NCBI GenBank assembly: GCA_023376005.1
Contig: CM042145.1
Coordinates: forward strand, 16,256,034 to 16,320,033
Length of the DNA: 64,000 bases
Source of the DNA: Doryteuthis pealeii
Taxonomy: Eukaryota; Mollusca; Cephalopoda; Myopsida; Loliginidae
Direction: 5' to 3'
Within the stretch, counting starts at the first letter, position 1, and every line of letters starts with the position of its first letter. Position numbers and translations under genes: made by a program. This document shows, piece after piece, positions 1-10,339 of the stretch. The notes below the pieces were generated by a model that worked only from the letters and a program-made list of their open reading frames with translations, did not search any database and was not told where the DNA came from.

Positions 1-75
1 TTAAAACACCCAAACCTCATAATCCTACCCCATAATTAATTCTACCCCATACATTACTAGCAATACTCACCCTTA

Positions 76-310
76 TGTGCGTAATGGATATAATTGTACG
101 AAGTGGACGCAGCTACCCGAGTTCAAACAATGGACGAGGCTGATTGCATTTCATAAAACGCTAATACGCTTGGGAAAAGTATGAATCCAACAATTCCCCG
201 TCCAACTACGGGTAAATAGTAGGGCATACTGGACTCTTTAATCTTGGTATGCCAGTCTAGGAGAAAGAAAACTCTGAATTTAAACCGGTTGTAGACTTGG
301 AGAGTGATGG
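76..310 (+). repeat. tRNA-derived SINE, family D, copy 1 (degenerate head)
   Basis: The body matches the copies at 2.76, 4.4 and 33.6 kb: a box B-like stretch (CCCGAGTTCAAACAATGG), then a shared 'gctaata..cttgggaaa..atgaatcca' block, then 'gtctaggagaa.gaaaa.tctgaattt'. The box A end is eroded. This is a Pol III-type short element, not a functional tRNA gene. Confidence 0.75.
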
Positions 311-810
311 GATTGTAATATAATTAAGCAGGTATCTTAAATCCTGAAGGAAAAACGATATCTGAGGTTAGCCGAGGGTTAAAACAGGTGACCCCAGTAA
401 CCCGAGGGAGATAATTAAATTCCCATTACTAGCTAGAAATAAACAAATATAAGAATCGATGTTTTCTTTCATAATCAATTTCGCCCAAAAACCGACTGAA
501 AAAGGGGGTTAGTCTCCTTTGATCTGGCTCACTAATGTCTTGGGGTGACCGAGAGATTTAACATGTGTTTCGGAATGGTCAAGAATCTTATAGAAACTTA
601 TAGAAGGTTCTAAACGAAAAGGATTTAAACACCTGCCCCGAGAAGCAGAGAGGTTAGTTGAGTTGATGCACTCGAACGGGACGGACCAGAGGGAAAATTT
701 TGGGCTTGGGACGAATTAAGTTAATAATAGCCGAAGACAGTAGATCCGAATTTAACGAAGAATACAAAGCAAACTTAAACAAGATACAGGAAACAAAACT
801 GAATGAGATT
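311..810. other. no recognisable gene
   Basis: I see no convincing coding or RNA gene. The stretch is less AT-rich than most of the window (several GAGG and CCGAG motifs) and may be old repeat sequence, but I could not match it to another part of the window. Confidence 0.4.

Positions 811-894
<84 letters not shown>
811..894. repeat. C-run followed by (TC)n microsatellite
   Basis: A C-run of eight leads into about 38 uninterrupted TC units. Open frames through it on both strands (serine/leucine or arginine/glutamate repeats) are artefacts of the dinucleotide. Confidence 0.98.
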
Positions 895-899
<5 letters not shown>

Positions 900-1620
900 A
901 AACTGTCTGAGACAATAAATTGGTTAAAGAAAGAAATTCCTGTGTACTACACTTTGTCGATCTGTGAAGAATTGTGATGAATGTGACAGTCCAGCTGTTA
1001 GGACTAAACAAACAGTAAGAAGTTTCACCCCAAGCCAAGACGGGAAACAGAAGATAATCTGTTGACTTAAGTCAATTGACCATGACGACGACGCGTGTCC
1101 ACTGATCTTCTGGTTCTCTGCCCATTGTAACGGGATATCCCCTGACCACAGAGGAAGAAAAGTCCCAAACGCGACTGCTAGGACTTGTGTTGGTAAACAA
1201 CACCAGAGTGTTGCGTCCCTTACTAAAAATATGGTTTGCCTTGTAAACGCCTTCTTAGCACAGTGGCCAGTGGTCTGTACATCTTGCAGTGCTGCAGTAG
1301 GCACGTTACAGGATCAGCCAGGCTATTCATGTCCAGGACAGGCTACATGGCTAGTGCCCCCACGACCAAACCAGGTTACGGAACCAGTGATAACTTACCC
1401 TTATTACATACTAGAAGTGGCTACCCAGTGTCGAATGGGTAGGGGGAGGGAAAAAAACTCTGGTGTATTGATTTTTTTTACTTTTAAGATTTACAAATGT
1501 TGGACATTTTTAAGTAGAATTTCAATGCTATTTCTATGTATATTTTAATTTTCAAATATCTTCGAATATAAATAAAATCTTTATAATTTTTTAACAAAAA
1601 ACAATAACCTGTGATATTTC

Positions 1621-1622
<2 letters not shown>
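895..1622. other. no recognisable gene
   Basis: Moderately GC-balanced sequence up to about 1440, then AT-rich. The end near 1425-1450 (gtgtcgaatgggtaggggg) loosely resembles the 3' end of SINE family D, so part of it may be repeat. No supported exon. Confidence 0.35.

Positions 1623-1666
<44 letters not shown>
1623..1666. repeat. (TA)n microsatellite
   Basis: An uninterrupted TA run of roughly 22 units. Confidence 0.97.
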
Positions 1667-1894
1667 TTTGTCGTTAATTGTTTTATTTTCGTAGTTTCAT
1701 CCGGACATACATAAATACATACCCACCAACTGCCCTTTATGGATGTATAGATAGACAAGCTATCATCTAAATTCTCTTTTCCCTACGCACCTTTTTTTCT
1801 ACACATTACTATATCATACAAAAAGGAATCCAATACAAATTTTATCTTTTGGTTTAGAGGCTTCGGCTAGACCGTAGGTGTCTGTTGAATATGG

Positions 1895-2735
1895 GTGCCA
1901 AAACTACTGGGCGCGTCACGTGATTGCTATGTCCAATCACAGATAGGCCCTTCCTCACTTAACTCTATACATAGAAATAAACGTATTTTAATGACCCAAC
2001 ACCACGCTAGGAAAATGGAAATCAGTTTTCACAAAGTCATTATATCCCGATTGCGCATTGGTCACAAAAGACTTACGTATTTTTTTTTATTCAAACAAGA
2101 CGAACAATTACAGTTTATAGCAGGTAAATTACCCTACATTGCTGAATATTTTCTCATAGAATGTAGGGTTAAATCGAACTTAACGGACATAAATTCCACC
2201 ATCGTGTCACCCCGCTGAAAGAGAAAAAAACCCCAAAAATCAGGGAATTAACCGAATTTAACGAATTTTCACTGTTGATATATTAATGAATAAAAGATAT
2301 AATGCACCAGTTATTTTATTTAAAAACTTTTATATTTTTTCAGGTCAGTTAACACTTGAACCACGTATCTTTTAGAATATGTGTTACGCCTCAAAAATAC
2401 GTGGTTCAAAGTTAACTGAGCTGAAAAAATGTAAAAGTTTTTAAATAAAATAACTGGAGCATTATATCTTTTATTCATTAATATATCAACACTGAAAATT
2501 TCATTAAATTCTGTTTAATTCCCTGATTTTGGTATTTTTTTCTTTCGGTGGGGTGACACAATGGTGGAATTTAGGTCCGTTAAGTTCGATTTAATTCAGA
2601 GATTTAGTTCTCATTAGACAACTTTTTTTTTCAATGCAAATAATATGGATGACATTTTGTTCTTCTTGAGAGAAATAAAAGTACGCAAAAATGATAAACA
2701 TAAACATGATCAATATCATACAAAGTAATTATTAG
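1895..2735 (+). pseudogene. LINE ORF2 fragment, RNase H C-terminal part, split by a foldback element
   Basis: Plus-strand translation contains RLRIGHKRLTYFF followed by a degraded form of the cysteine/histidine tail (only ...FLIECRV survives). This is the segment that follows RNase H in many animal non-LTR retrotransposons of the jockey/I-like group. After a 426 bp insertion (2169-2594) the same protein resumes as NANNMDDILFFLREIKV. The homologous fragment on the minus strand at 20.95-21.16 kb has the same order (CRVFAHMRNRYFNANN), which supports the join. Several cysteines of the tail are lost and there are frame changes, so it is dead. The LINE clade cannot be fixed from this fragment. Confidence 0.75.
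2169..2594. mobile_element. foldback/MITE with ~200 bp terminal inverted repeats inside a LINE
   Basis: The arms at about 2169-2365 and 2400-2594 are near-perfect reverse complements (AAATCGAACTTAACGGAC at the left matches GTCCGTTAAGTTCGATTT at the right). They close on a short central loop at about 2370-2395. TTAA stands at both outer ends, compatible with a TTAA target duplication as made by piggyBac-type transposases, but TTAA could equally be part of the arm. There is no coding capacity, so it would be a non-autonomous element moved in trans. Confidence 0.85.
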
Positions 2736-2757
2736 AAAACTATCCTATATTGTTAAA

Positions 2758-3130
2758 ACGGAGGTGCGTGGTCTAATGGTTAGAGTCGTAGGAAATGGAC
2801 CCGTCGACCCGAGTTCAATTCCTGGACGAGGCTGTTTACATTTTCACATGGCGCTAATACTCTTGGGAAAGGTATGAATCCAATTCTCCTCCAGCTATGA
2901 ATAAATAGCAGGACAGACTGGGCTCTTTAACCATGGCTAGGTAACCAATCAAGAGAAGGAAAACTTTGAATTCAAATTTGTTAAACTCCGCTTGGGGTGG
3001 TCACTACTAAAATAGCCTCAGTCCTAATTAGTGATCTAATTAAAACCTGTTAAACTCCGCTTAAGAAATTAACCTTGTGTCGCATCCTGCTCGTGCAGGT
3101 TGGTAAATATATATATATATATATATATAT
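2758..3130 (+). repeat. tRNA-derived SINE, family D, copy 2, with TA tail
   Basis: The best-preserved head of the family: box A-like GTGGTCTAATGGTTAGAG at about 2768 and box B-like GAGTTCAATTCC at about 2811. The body is followed by GCATCCTGCTCGTGC and a (TA)n tail. An internal part of the 3' half is duplicated ('gttaaactccgctt' occurs twice). No CCA-type acceptor end, so not a tRNA gene. Confidence 0.85.
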
Positions 3131-3159
3131 CGTTAAAACGAAATATAAAAAAACCCTCA

Positions 3160-3285
3160 TAAGCAGCTACACAAAAATGTAAATATAAATGTACTATGTA
3201 CGCGATTCTCTAACCTGTTAGCATAAAATAACCTCAGACAGGTTAATATGCCGTTAAAATTAATCAATCAATCAATCACACATTG
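3160..3285 (-). repeat. fragment of dispersed repeat B (terminal part)
   Basis: Reverse-oriented relative to the blocks at 7.32-7.45, 22.01-22.12 and 43.66-43.75 kb. It shares the cores 'acaaaaatgtaaatataaatgta' (split here), 'cgcgattctctaac' and 'ggttaatatgccgttaaaa', then (ATCA)n. Confidence 0.7.
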
Positions 3286-3349
3286 ATCACTGACAATCAC
3301 TTTCTTCCTGTTTTTCACGGCATTTCGTCCAACTAGGAACCAACCAGCC

Positions 3350-3455
3350 GTTGCCCACTCAGGGATGCTTAAGGATGGAATCCTGGTGTCTGAGCCGTTC
3401 CTGACATGTAACATTCCACTTTGGCCCTTACTTAGACTAGACTGGCGGTCAAACA
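3350..3455 (+). repeat. fragment of dispersed repeat A
   Basis: Matches the middle of the full copy at 3.93-4.40 kb (gatgcttaaggatggaatcctgg and the 'attccacttt..ccctta' block), directly before a LINE 3' end. Confidence 0.75.
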
Positions 3456-3463
3456 TGGTGTAA

Positions 3464-3634
3464 CACCATGAAGCTAAGAGGTCCAGAAGAAAGCGGCGGC
3501 AACAAAGCACCGGCACATCAACACCTTCAGGGACAGCCTTCAAATGCGACATCTGTGGACGAGGCTGTTTTTCAAACATTGGACTTCACAGTCACAGGAG
3601 ACGCAGTAACGTCAGGGGTACAAGAATCATATAG
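3464..3634 (+). pseudogene. LINE ORF2 C-terminus with CCHH-type finger
   Basis: The frame from 3464 reads a basic stretch (EAKRSRRKRRQQ), then FKCDICGRGCFSNIGLHSHR with the C-x2-C...H-x3/4-R/H signature that ends ORF2 of many jockey-like molluscan LINEs, then a stop at 3632-3634. Only the last ~57 codons remain, a typical 5'-truncated copy. A second copy with the same layout lies at 39.9-40.17 kb. Confidence 0.8.
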
Positions 3635-3717
3635 TATTCCGAGACTGCAATGCCGATGTTAATTATAGATTTCCTTTTTTCTATTTTGTTTGTTATTGCC
3701 TAAAATGACCAACGTTT

Positions 3718-3835
3718 AAGTGCGGGCAAGATGGAGCAGCGGTAAAGTCAATGGGCACTGATAAATAAATAAAAACACTGTCTATGTAGACCGGGTTCAA
3801 ATGCTAAGATATAACCGTGGTTATTTTTTGTTTCC
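3718..3835 (+). repeat. possible tRNA-like SINE head
   Basis: A box A-like stretch (gagcagcggtaaag) and a box B-like stretch (accgggttcaaatgc) are about 65 bases apart. Single copy in this window and no acceptor-stem pairing, so only a weak suggestion of a tRNA-derived element. Confidence 0.3.
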
Positions 3836-3924
3836 TCTACAGCTGTAATATGGTATATCACTCGATACACTAGGGTGAGTAAAAAGTTTTGCAATATTTT
3901 GGTAATATAAAGCACAATTGGACA

Positions 3925-4395
3925 GCCGCCCTGTCGGATGGGGCTGTAGAATAAACCGACTATCTATGCAGAGGGGGTAACATCCCCTCAGTGGAGCCAC
4001 CTGTTGGCCGTGGGTGGAGACGTGTGATGCTTAAGGACGGATTCCTGGTAGCTGAGCAGTATATGACATCCAGCATTCCACTTTGACCCTTATTTAGGCT
4101 AGACAGTCGGTCGGAGATGCCCCCTCCGATCAATCGGCTGGTCACGTCAAACCCTAGCACGTATATGATTGCCCCGACCCTATTGCCCTTATGGAAAACT
4201 CCCAACAATTTTATCATATATGTGCTAGAAGGAGGCGGCTGAGGGTCTTAGTATCCTGGTATAACGTTAAACTGCATCTAAAGGTGTAGTTCCAGTTCTG
4301 GGGCTTTGGGGGAGTGTGAAGTACCCCTTCATCGCCATTACTCTCAGGTCAACTTTGACTCAGAATGGTAGTACTTGTTAGGGTCCCATATATGG
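3925..4395 (+). repeat. dispersed repeat A, near-complete copy
   Basis: About 470 bp that recur in reverse complement at 7995-8460. Landmarks are a CTCTGCAGAGG-like end, 'gatgcttaagga', 'ggctggtcacgtcaa', 'cccttatgg' and the terminal 'gggtcccat'. No ORF. I do not recognise the family. Fragments occur at 3.36, 8.96, 9.68, 39.05 and 43.8 kb. Confidence 0.85.
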
Positions 4396-4403
4396 GTTAA
4401 ATA

Positions 4404-4700
4404 GGAGGCGCGTGGTCTAATGGTTAGAGTCGTAGGAAATAGACTCGTCAACCCGAGTTCAATTCTTGGACGAAGCCGTTGGCATTTCACATGGCGCTAA
4501 TACCCTTGGGAAAGGTATGAATCCAATTCTCCCTCCAGCTATGGATACATAGCAGGGCAGACTGGGCTCTTTAACCGTGGCTAGGTAACCAGTCTAGGAG
4601 AAGAAGAAAAACTCAGAATTCAAACCTGTTAAACTCCGCTTAAGAAATTGACCTTGTGTCGCATCCTGCTCGTGCGGAGGGGTTGGTAAATATATATATG
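4404..4700 (+). repeat. tRNA-derived SINE, family D, copy 3, with short TA tail
   Basis: Nearly collinear with copy 2: box A (GTGGTCTAATGGTTAGAG), box B (GAGTTCAATTC), body, GCATCCTGCTCGTGC, and a TATATATA tail. It starts just after repeat A. Confidence 0.88.
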
Positions 4701-5009
4701 GGTTAAATAGAAAAAAATGAGTTTAAGAAATGTGTTTTAAAATATTTGAATATCCATCAATAAAGGATAAAATAAAACATCTTCGGTATAAAATAGCCCA
4801 ACAAGGGTTAACATGCCGTAAAACCCAACCAACCAACAATTGGGCAGCTCCTGATGCTTTTGTCGAGGTCGTGAAGATAACGGACCTCACTGAATTGGTA
4901 GATGCCTAGCTCGCCTGATACTTTCCGAGTATTACTTCTCGGATTTGGCTCTTTTTGGCTTACCTAGTCTTGCCTGATTGTCGGACGTCTTGCAACTCAT
5001 GTGAGGTTT
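4701..5009. other. AT-rich spacer with a repeat-B end fragment
   Basis: At about 4795-4850 the sequence 'gggttaacatgccgtaaaaccc' plus (CAAC)n matches the terminal part of repeat B. Nothing else recognised. Confidence 0.45.
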
Positions 5010-5285
5010 CTTGAAGCATATCTATTTACCGCGCACCCCACGCGTGCGGGTTGGGCACAAGGTCCTATTAATGTGGGACCACCCACGAACCGAGATTCAT
5101 GAGATGGCGGGTGCAAAAAGTGCGTTGATCCCGTTGGCATTCCCCCTCAAGAGGGTGCCTCAGGCACTGGGCAATAAATCCAGCCTTGCGCCTTTAAATC
5201 AAGGCGGAAGGTATTGCCTGGGGTGATAGCCCCCCTGGGATCAACGCTATTAATCGGTCCAGGGCCGAAGCCACTGGACCACCGC
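5010..5285 (+). repeat. dispersed repeat H, copy 1
   Basis: Recurs in reverse complement at about 34925-35195. Shared landmarks are 'ggcacaaggtcctattaatg', 'gggtgcaaaaagtgcgttgat', 'gcctcaggcactgggcaataaa' and 'cccctgggatcaacg'. It is GC-richer than its surroundings. No ORF; family not recognised. Confidence 0.8.
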
Positions 5286-5900
5286 CTCGAGGGTCGGCGG
5301 AAGCATGTGTGTTTGGTTGATTCCGCAGCATTTCGGATCAGTTCGAAGTCGTAAAGAATAACAATGTACAACGTGTAAGCGCACCAGCTCCACAATACTA
5401 CCAACGACATCGGGTACCTACCACGATTCGAACTGCTTCGTTTACGTGATATATGCACAGCAAACTAACATGTAACAAAATATTGCAAAACTTTTGAATC
5501 ACCTAGTATAATCATGTGTAGAATGAAAAATTGAAACATTCGTAAAAAAAAAAAAGAAAAAAGAAAATAAACCTACCCGTGATATCATAGAATAACAAGC
5601 TCGTCGCCAGTCTATCGCGATTGTGTTAAGGTATCCATTAAGTCTGTGGTTAAGGGGGTATGTGGACAAACGGTTTATCTTGTAAGAAATAGCACACAAA
5701 AATGATTTCCTTTCACATTTATGGGGGAGGGATTATTTTCAGGGGGTGAGAGAAGACAGTCCTCACCTACCTGGCGATGGGCCTGTTGAACAAGAATTGC
5801 TAACTTTTACCCGGGAAATATCCTCTAATAATACTTGTAGACGTAAAGAGAGAGAGGGGGGGTTAAAGAGGAACAAAAAAGGAATGAAAGAAAGCCAAAG
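5286..5900. other. no recognisable gene
   Basis: Short T-rich and A-rich runs, no supported exon or repeat match. Confidence 0.35.
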
Positions 5901-5939
5901 ACAGAGGAAAATGGAGAGAGAGAGAGAGAGTAGAAATGA

Positions 5940-6033
<94 letters not shown>

Positions 6034-6060
6034 GAGAGAGAGAGAGGGAGTGAGAGAGAG
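5901..6060. repeat. compound (GA)n-(GT)n-(GA)n microsatellite
   Basis: GA units, then about 20 GT units (5989-6028), then GA units again. Confidence 0.97.
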
Positions 6061-6129
6061 AGGGGGTTTCAAGACACAAAGACGATAAAAAATAAAGTGG
6101 AAAAAAGCGAATGAAAGAAGACAATGACA

Positions 6130-6188
6130 GAGAAAAAGAAAGAAAGAAAGAAAGAAGAAAGAAAGAAGAAAGAAAGAAGAAGAAAGAA

Positions 6189-6228
<40 letters not shown>

Positions 6229-6237
6229 AGAAAGAAG

Positions 6238-6268
<31 letters not shown>

Positions 6269-6575
6269 AAAGAAAGAAAGAAAGAAAGAAGAAAGAAAGA
6301 AAGAAGAAGAAGAAAGAAGAAAGAAAGAAGAAAGAAGAAGAAGAAAGAAGAAAGAAAGAAAGAAAGAAGAAAGAGAAAGAAAGAAAGAAAGAAAGAAAGA
6401 AGAGAAGAAAGAAGAAGAAAGAAAGAAAGAAAAGAAAGAAAGAAAGAAAGAAAGAGAAAGAAAGAAGAAAGAAAGAAAGAAAGAAAGAAGAAAAAAGAAA
6501 GAAAGAAAGAAAGAAAGAAAGAGAGAAAGAAAGAAAGAAGAAAGAAAGAAAGAGAGCAAGAAGAAAGAAAGATTG
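6130..6575. repeat. imperfect (GAAA)n satellite, ~440 bp
   Basis: Almost pure purine tract of GAAA units with occasional GAA and GAAAA variants. The minus strand is pure pyrimidine. Open frames across it on either strand (Lys/Glu/Arg or Ser/Phe/Leu) have no coding meaning. Confidence 0.98.
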
Positions 6576-6579
6576 CTTA

Positions 6580-7315
6580 ACTTGTTGGACTTCTTTTTGT
6601 TGACGGATACACACGGACGCTGTGCAAGGGCGTAATAATTGTTCTTCTCAAAGATTTCTCTCGATTATTTCAACAATCCATCCAATGTTTATGGCTATTG
6701 ACTGTAGCCACGTTCTCACCGCGCTTAACCCCAAGTGTCAGAATGTAGGAATAGAGAGGTACATGAGCAAGTTTTTCGACTTCTGCTCGAAGATCCGCCT
6801 CTCCAAAGGGAGACGCACCAATCAAAATCTTTGTTGAACTTTTTCTTGAAAACTGTTGCTTACAAAGGGCAAATAAGTGAATGAAATTTCATTCATAAAT
6901 TGAAAAGAGCTCCACTACAATTTACCCGTCTGTCACCTTTATAATTGAATACGATCACAATATTGTTTTTCGGCTTCTTCGCTTGCTATAGCGCCATATT
7001 AGTTTAATTTGAAAGAGCAGCGGGATGGATGACATTACTTGTAATATTTTGTAAATAATTCTTTATTCTCTTACCAAGTGTTTTTTTTGTGTTTTTTTTT
7101 CTGTCTTTTTCTCCTACCATAGAAACATCTTATGTTTCCTTCGAAATATGTACACTTCGAGGGTATTTTTGAATATGATTTTTTTAAATCGAAAAACGAT
7201 GATATTACGGGGGCTATGGTGCCAGATCGCTGATTCGATATAAATGTGGTAAATGAAAAATGCTGAGTCATTGGGTTATCGGGTACGTCTAACTAGATTA
7301 GAATAGACAGAATGA
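6580..7315. other. no recognisable gene
   Basis: Unique-looking, moderately AT-rich sequence. No repeat family or exon recognised. Confidence 0.35.
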
Positions 7316-8936
7316 TTGATTGTCTGATTGATTTTAATGGAATGTCAACACATCTAAATTTATTCATTTTAGGGAATCGCGTTCATTGTATGTTTATATT
7401 TACATTTTTGTGCAGTTGTTCCATAAAGTTTTTTTCTTGTACACAGTTATATATCAAGTACTCCTAATACAAATAATTATATGATTTCAAGTAATTCTTT
7501 CTATTCAATAATATTCATTTGTTTGTTCACATACATATGGTTTCAAGCATTCTTATCTAATACAAATAATTTGCATTCAGTGTATATGGTTTAAAGTATT
7601 CATATCTAATGAAGATAATTATATGGTTTCAAGTAATCATTTCTATTTAATAATAGTCGTTTGTTTGTACACATGTATATGGTTTCAAACATTCTTATCT
7701 AATACAAATAATCTGCAGTTATATGGTTTGAAGTAATCCTATTTAAGGCTAATAATTATATGGTTTCAACCAATCATTTCCATTTAATAATAGTCGTTGG
7801 TTTGTGCACATTTGTTTTCAAGTAACTAATAATAATCCTCAGTAAACAATTATAGTTTTAAGTAACTATTCTTGATAGTTTTAGTTTGTTTTGTTTTACG
7901 GCATATTAACCTCAGTGGGTTATTTAATGCCGATAAGGTTTTGAAATAAATCAATTCTTAATGGATGATACAATTTTGTTTAATAACTCATGTTTTTCTT
8001 TTTAACCCATAGATGGGACCCTAAGAGGTACTTCCACTCCGGGTCAGAGTGGACTAGGAAGCAATAGTGATGAAGGGGTGCTCCACATTCCCCAAACCTC
8101 CAAAACTGGAACCTCGCCATCAGATAGAGTTTAACGTCATTCCCAGGACATGTAGACCCTCAGCCACCGCCTTCTAGCACCCATATGATAAAAAGGGGTT
8201 GGGGCTTGCCATAAGGGCAATAGGGTTGGGGCAATCATATAGGTGCTAGGGCTTGACGTGACCAGCCGAATGATCGGAGGGGGCCCTCTCCGACCGCCCG
8301 TCTAGCCCAAGATATGACCAAAGTGGAGTATTGCAAGTCATGAACTGCTCATCCACCTGAGTTCTATCCTTAAGCATCACGGGTCGCCACCCATTGGGGG
8401 AGTCTTACCCCTCTGCAGAGGTGCAGTCAGTGCATTCTAACGCCCCAGCCGACGGGCCAGCATTCTTGATACAAACAATTTACAGTTATATGGCATCAAG
8501 AAATCTTGATGCCATATAACTGTAAATTGCTTGTGTTAAAAATGGTTGCTTGAAGATATAATTGTTTACTACGTATTATTATTATTTACTTGAAACCATA
8601 TAACTGTCGGAAAACAAATGATTATTATTAAATAGAACAATTATTTAAAAACATATAATTATTAGTATTACATAGGAAGACTTGAAACCATATAACAATG
8701 TACAAACTATTTGTATTTGATAGGAATACTTGATACCATATAACTGTGTGGAAAGAAATCTTTACAAGACAACTACACAAAAATACAAATATTAATGTAC
8801 AATTAACGCATTTCTCTAACCTTTGATGCTATATAACTGTGTGTAAATTGCTTGTATCAAGAATAGTTACTTAAAACTATAATTATTTACTAAGGATTAT
8901 TATTAGTTACTCGAACACGAATAATTTTCAAAAGAT
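7316..8936. mobile_element. large inverted-repeat block (repeat B) with repeat A in its centre
   Basis: The left side (about 7316-7880) has a terminal block ('aatcgcgttcattgtatg', 'tttacatttttgtgcagttg'), then many short units of the type 'atatggtttcaag'+'aataatt'. The right side (about 8480-8936) has the same units in reverse complement and ends in the complementary terminal block at about 8763-8815 ('caactacacaaaaatac', 'acgcatttctctaacc'). Repeat A (7995-8460) fills the middle. The layout is that of a foldback element with internally repetitive arms. No transposase ORF seen. Confidence 0.7.
7995..8460 (-). repeat. dispersed repeat A, second near-complete copy
   Basis: Reverse complement of 3925-4395, with the 'gggaccctaa', 'gcaatagggttggggc', 'cttaagcatcacg' and 'ctctgcagagg' landmarks in order. 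Confidence 0.85.
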
Positions 8937-8954
8937 CTATTTGAACCATATTTG

Positions 8955-9075
8955 ACTCACGGGTATTACCACTCCAGGTCATAGTGGACCTGAGAATAAT
9001 GGCAATGAATAGGTACTCTACACTCTTTGGATCTCCAGAACCGGAGCCACACAATCAGATTCAGTTTAGTGCATT
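8955..9075 (-). repeat. fragment of dispersed repeat A
   Basis: 'actccaggtcatagtggacc' through 'ccagaaccggagcc' matches the first third of the copy at 7995-8460. Confidence 0.7.
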
Positions 9076-9681
9076 TTGTATAATAAAAAGGTGCTAAATA
9101 CAAAGACAAGGTACGAGTAAAGATATAACAGGTAACGAACACAACGAGGCTTATAATACGAAATTCATTTATCAACAGTACGGTATGTAAGATACAATAT
9201 ACAGAATACAATGTGTAACTTGTGGTACAAATGTGTGTGTTTACAAATGTGTTACAATAGAAAATGTGGTGCAAAAGTATGGTTTGTGTTGCAAGATAAT
9301 GCTTGCGTGACTTATCTGTCCAGGTAGGAATGTCTTGCTAGTTTGTTTGTTTGATTATATGCATCATCGGCCCTTCCGAGCTGTTTCAAAATCCCATCGT
9401 TCCTCAACGTCTATGGCTCCTTCTGTGAGCCGTGGAAAGGAATACGTCGTTCTCCGAGGGGAGTCGTAGCGGAAGAGGCTGATAGAAGGTATCAACCCTC
9501 AAAATTTGGCGGCCAAACTGAGCCTCGTAACGTGTGCTCTGATTGGTCGCTGACAAAGGCCCTTAGCCAATCGCATGAGGTATCTCATCTGTTTATGGCT
9601 AAGAGACCCTTGGGCTCTGTTTGGCAATGGTCAAAGGGAGGTTACTGTGTAGGTAATATTATTTTCTACATTTGGAAGGGG
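9076..9681. other. no recognisable gene
   Basis: AT-rich to ~9300, then a more GC-balanced 300 bp that includes two 'tgattggtc/agccaatcg' CCAAT-like motifs (9540-9575). No exon recognised. Confidence 0.35.
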
Positions 9682-9720
9682 GAGTCTTACTCATCTGTAG
9701 GGTATACAGTCAGCGTATTC
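9682..9720 (-). repeat. repeat A fragment interrupted by the LTR element
   Basis: 'ggagtcttac..ctctgtag..acagtcagcgtattc' matches the 3' end of repeat A. The continuation of the same unit (attctaagcctcgccgac) resumes at 13406 after the LTR element, so this is the pre-insertion target. Confidence 0.75.
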
Positions 9721-10225
9721 TATTAAGAATTCTGGGGTATGGGTTATCGTCCCTTGTCTGCGAGCCTCTGTTTCAAACCAACCAATCATGAGTCAGCATA
9801 CTTTAGCGCCAAACTCAAAAGTGCAGACTCATTCCACCTCTTCTGCAACAGCAACGAAAGGGATCGGACCGTACAAAGGTCGCTCCTACTATACTACAAC
9901 AGACCGGAGTCGGACGCAAACAGAAGTCCAAATATATCCGAAATATAAACAGAAGGCCGTAGCAAGGGGCTCCGTTAATACCCCATATCCCAGGATAAAC
10001 AGCTAAGTGACATTTATATAAATATTATATACATATTGTATCCATTATATACATATTATATATTTGCCTGCAAACGAGACTAAAGTTTGCAACTTTATAT
10101 TTAATACAGTCTTTTATTCTTATCTTGTCGTTGTTTTACTTCTTTAACTCTTATCTCGTCTGCCACATTTGCGGTTAACTCCAGTCAACCTAGGAGTACT
10201 GCCGCTATTGTTACTTTTCTTTACA
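9721..10225 (+). repeat. 5' LTR (505 bp)
   Basis: Starts TATTAAGAATTC and ends CTTTACA. The start is chosen because the same 12 bases precede both copies and because the purine tract abuts it at the 3' copy. A TG...CA reading (start at 9733) would leave those 12 shared bases unexplained. TATATAAATATTATATAC at about 10014-10033 is TATA-like and could serve as the promoter. The short open frames in the LTR are not supported. Confidence 0.85.
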
Positions 10226-10339
10226 TTTTGCAAACTTTAGGTTTTAAGTCTAATATTTACTAAATATAGGACTTTGGAGTTGTAAAAGAATGTGAAATTA
10301 AGCGAAAACGGATAGAATTAAGACAACTTCACTGCTGAG

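Noticed and set aside
700..1038. Open frames on both strands through the TC repeat
   Set aside because: Residues are almost only Ser/Leu or Arg/Glu, created by the dinucleotide run; no start context or domain.
5746..6635. Several long open frames (up to 244 codons) on both strands
   Set aside because: They are translations of the GA/GT/GAAA satellites; low-complexity and overlapping in several frames.
9739..10006. ORFs of 69-72 codons in the LTRs (repeated at 12780-13193)
   Set aside because: Two overlapping frames in a non-coding LTR; they recur only because the LTRs are identical.
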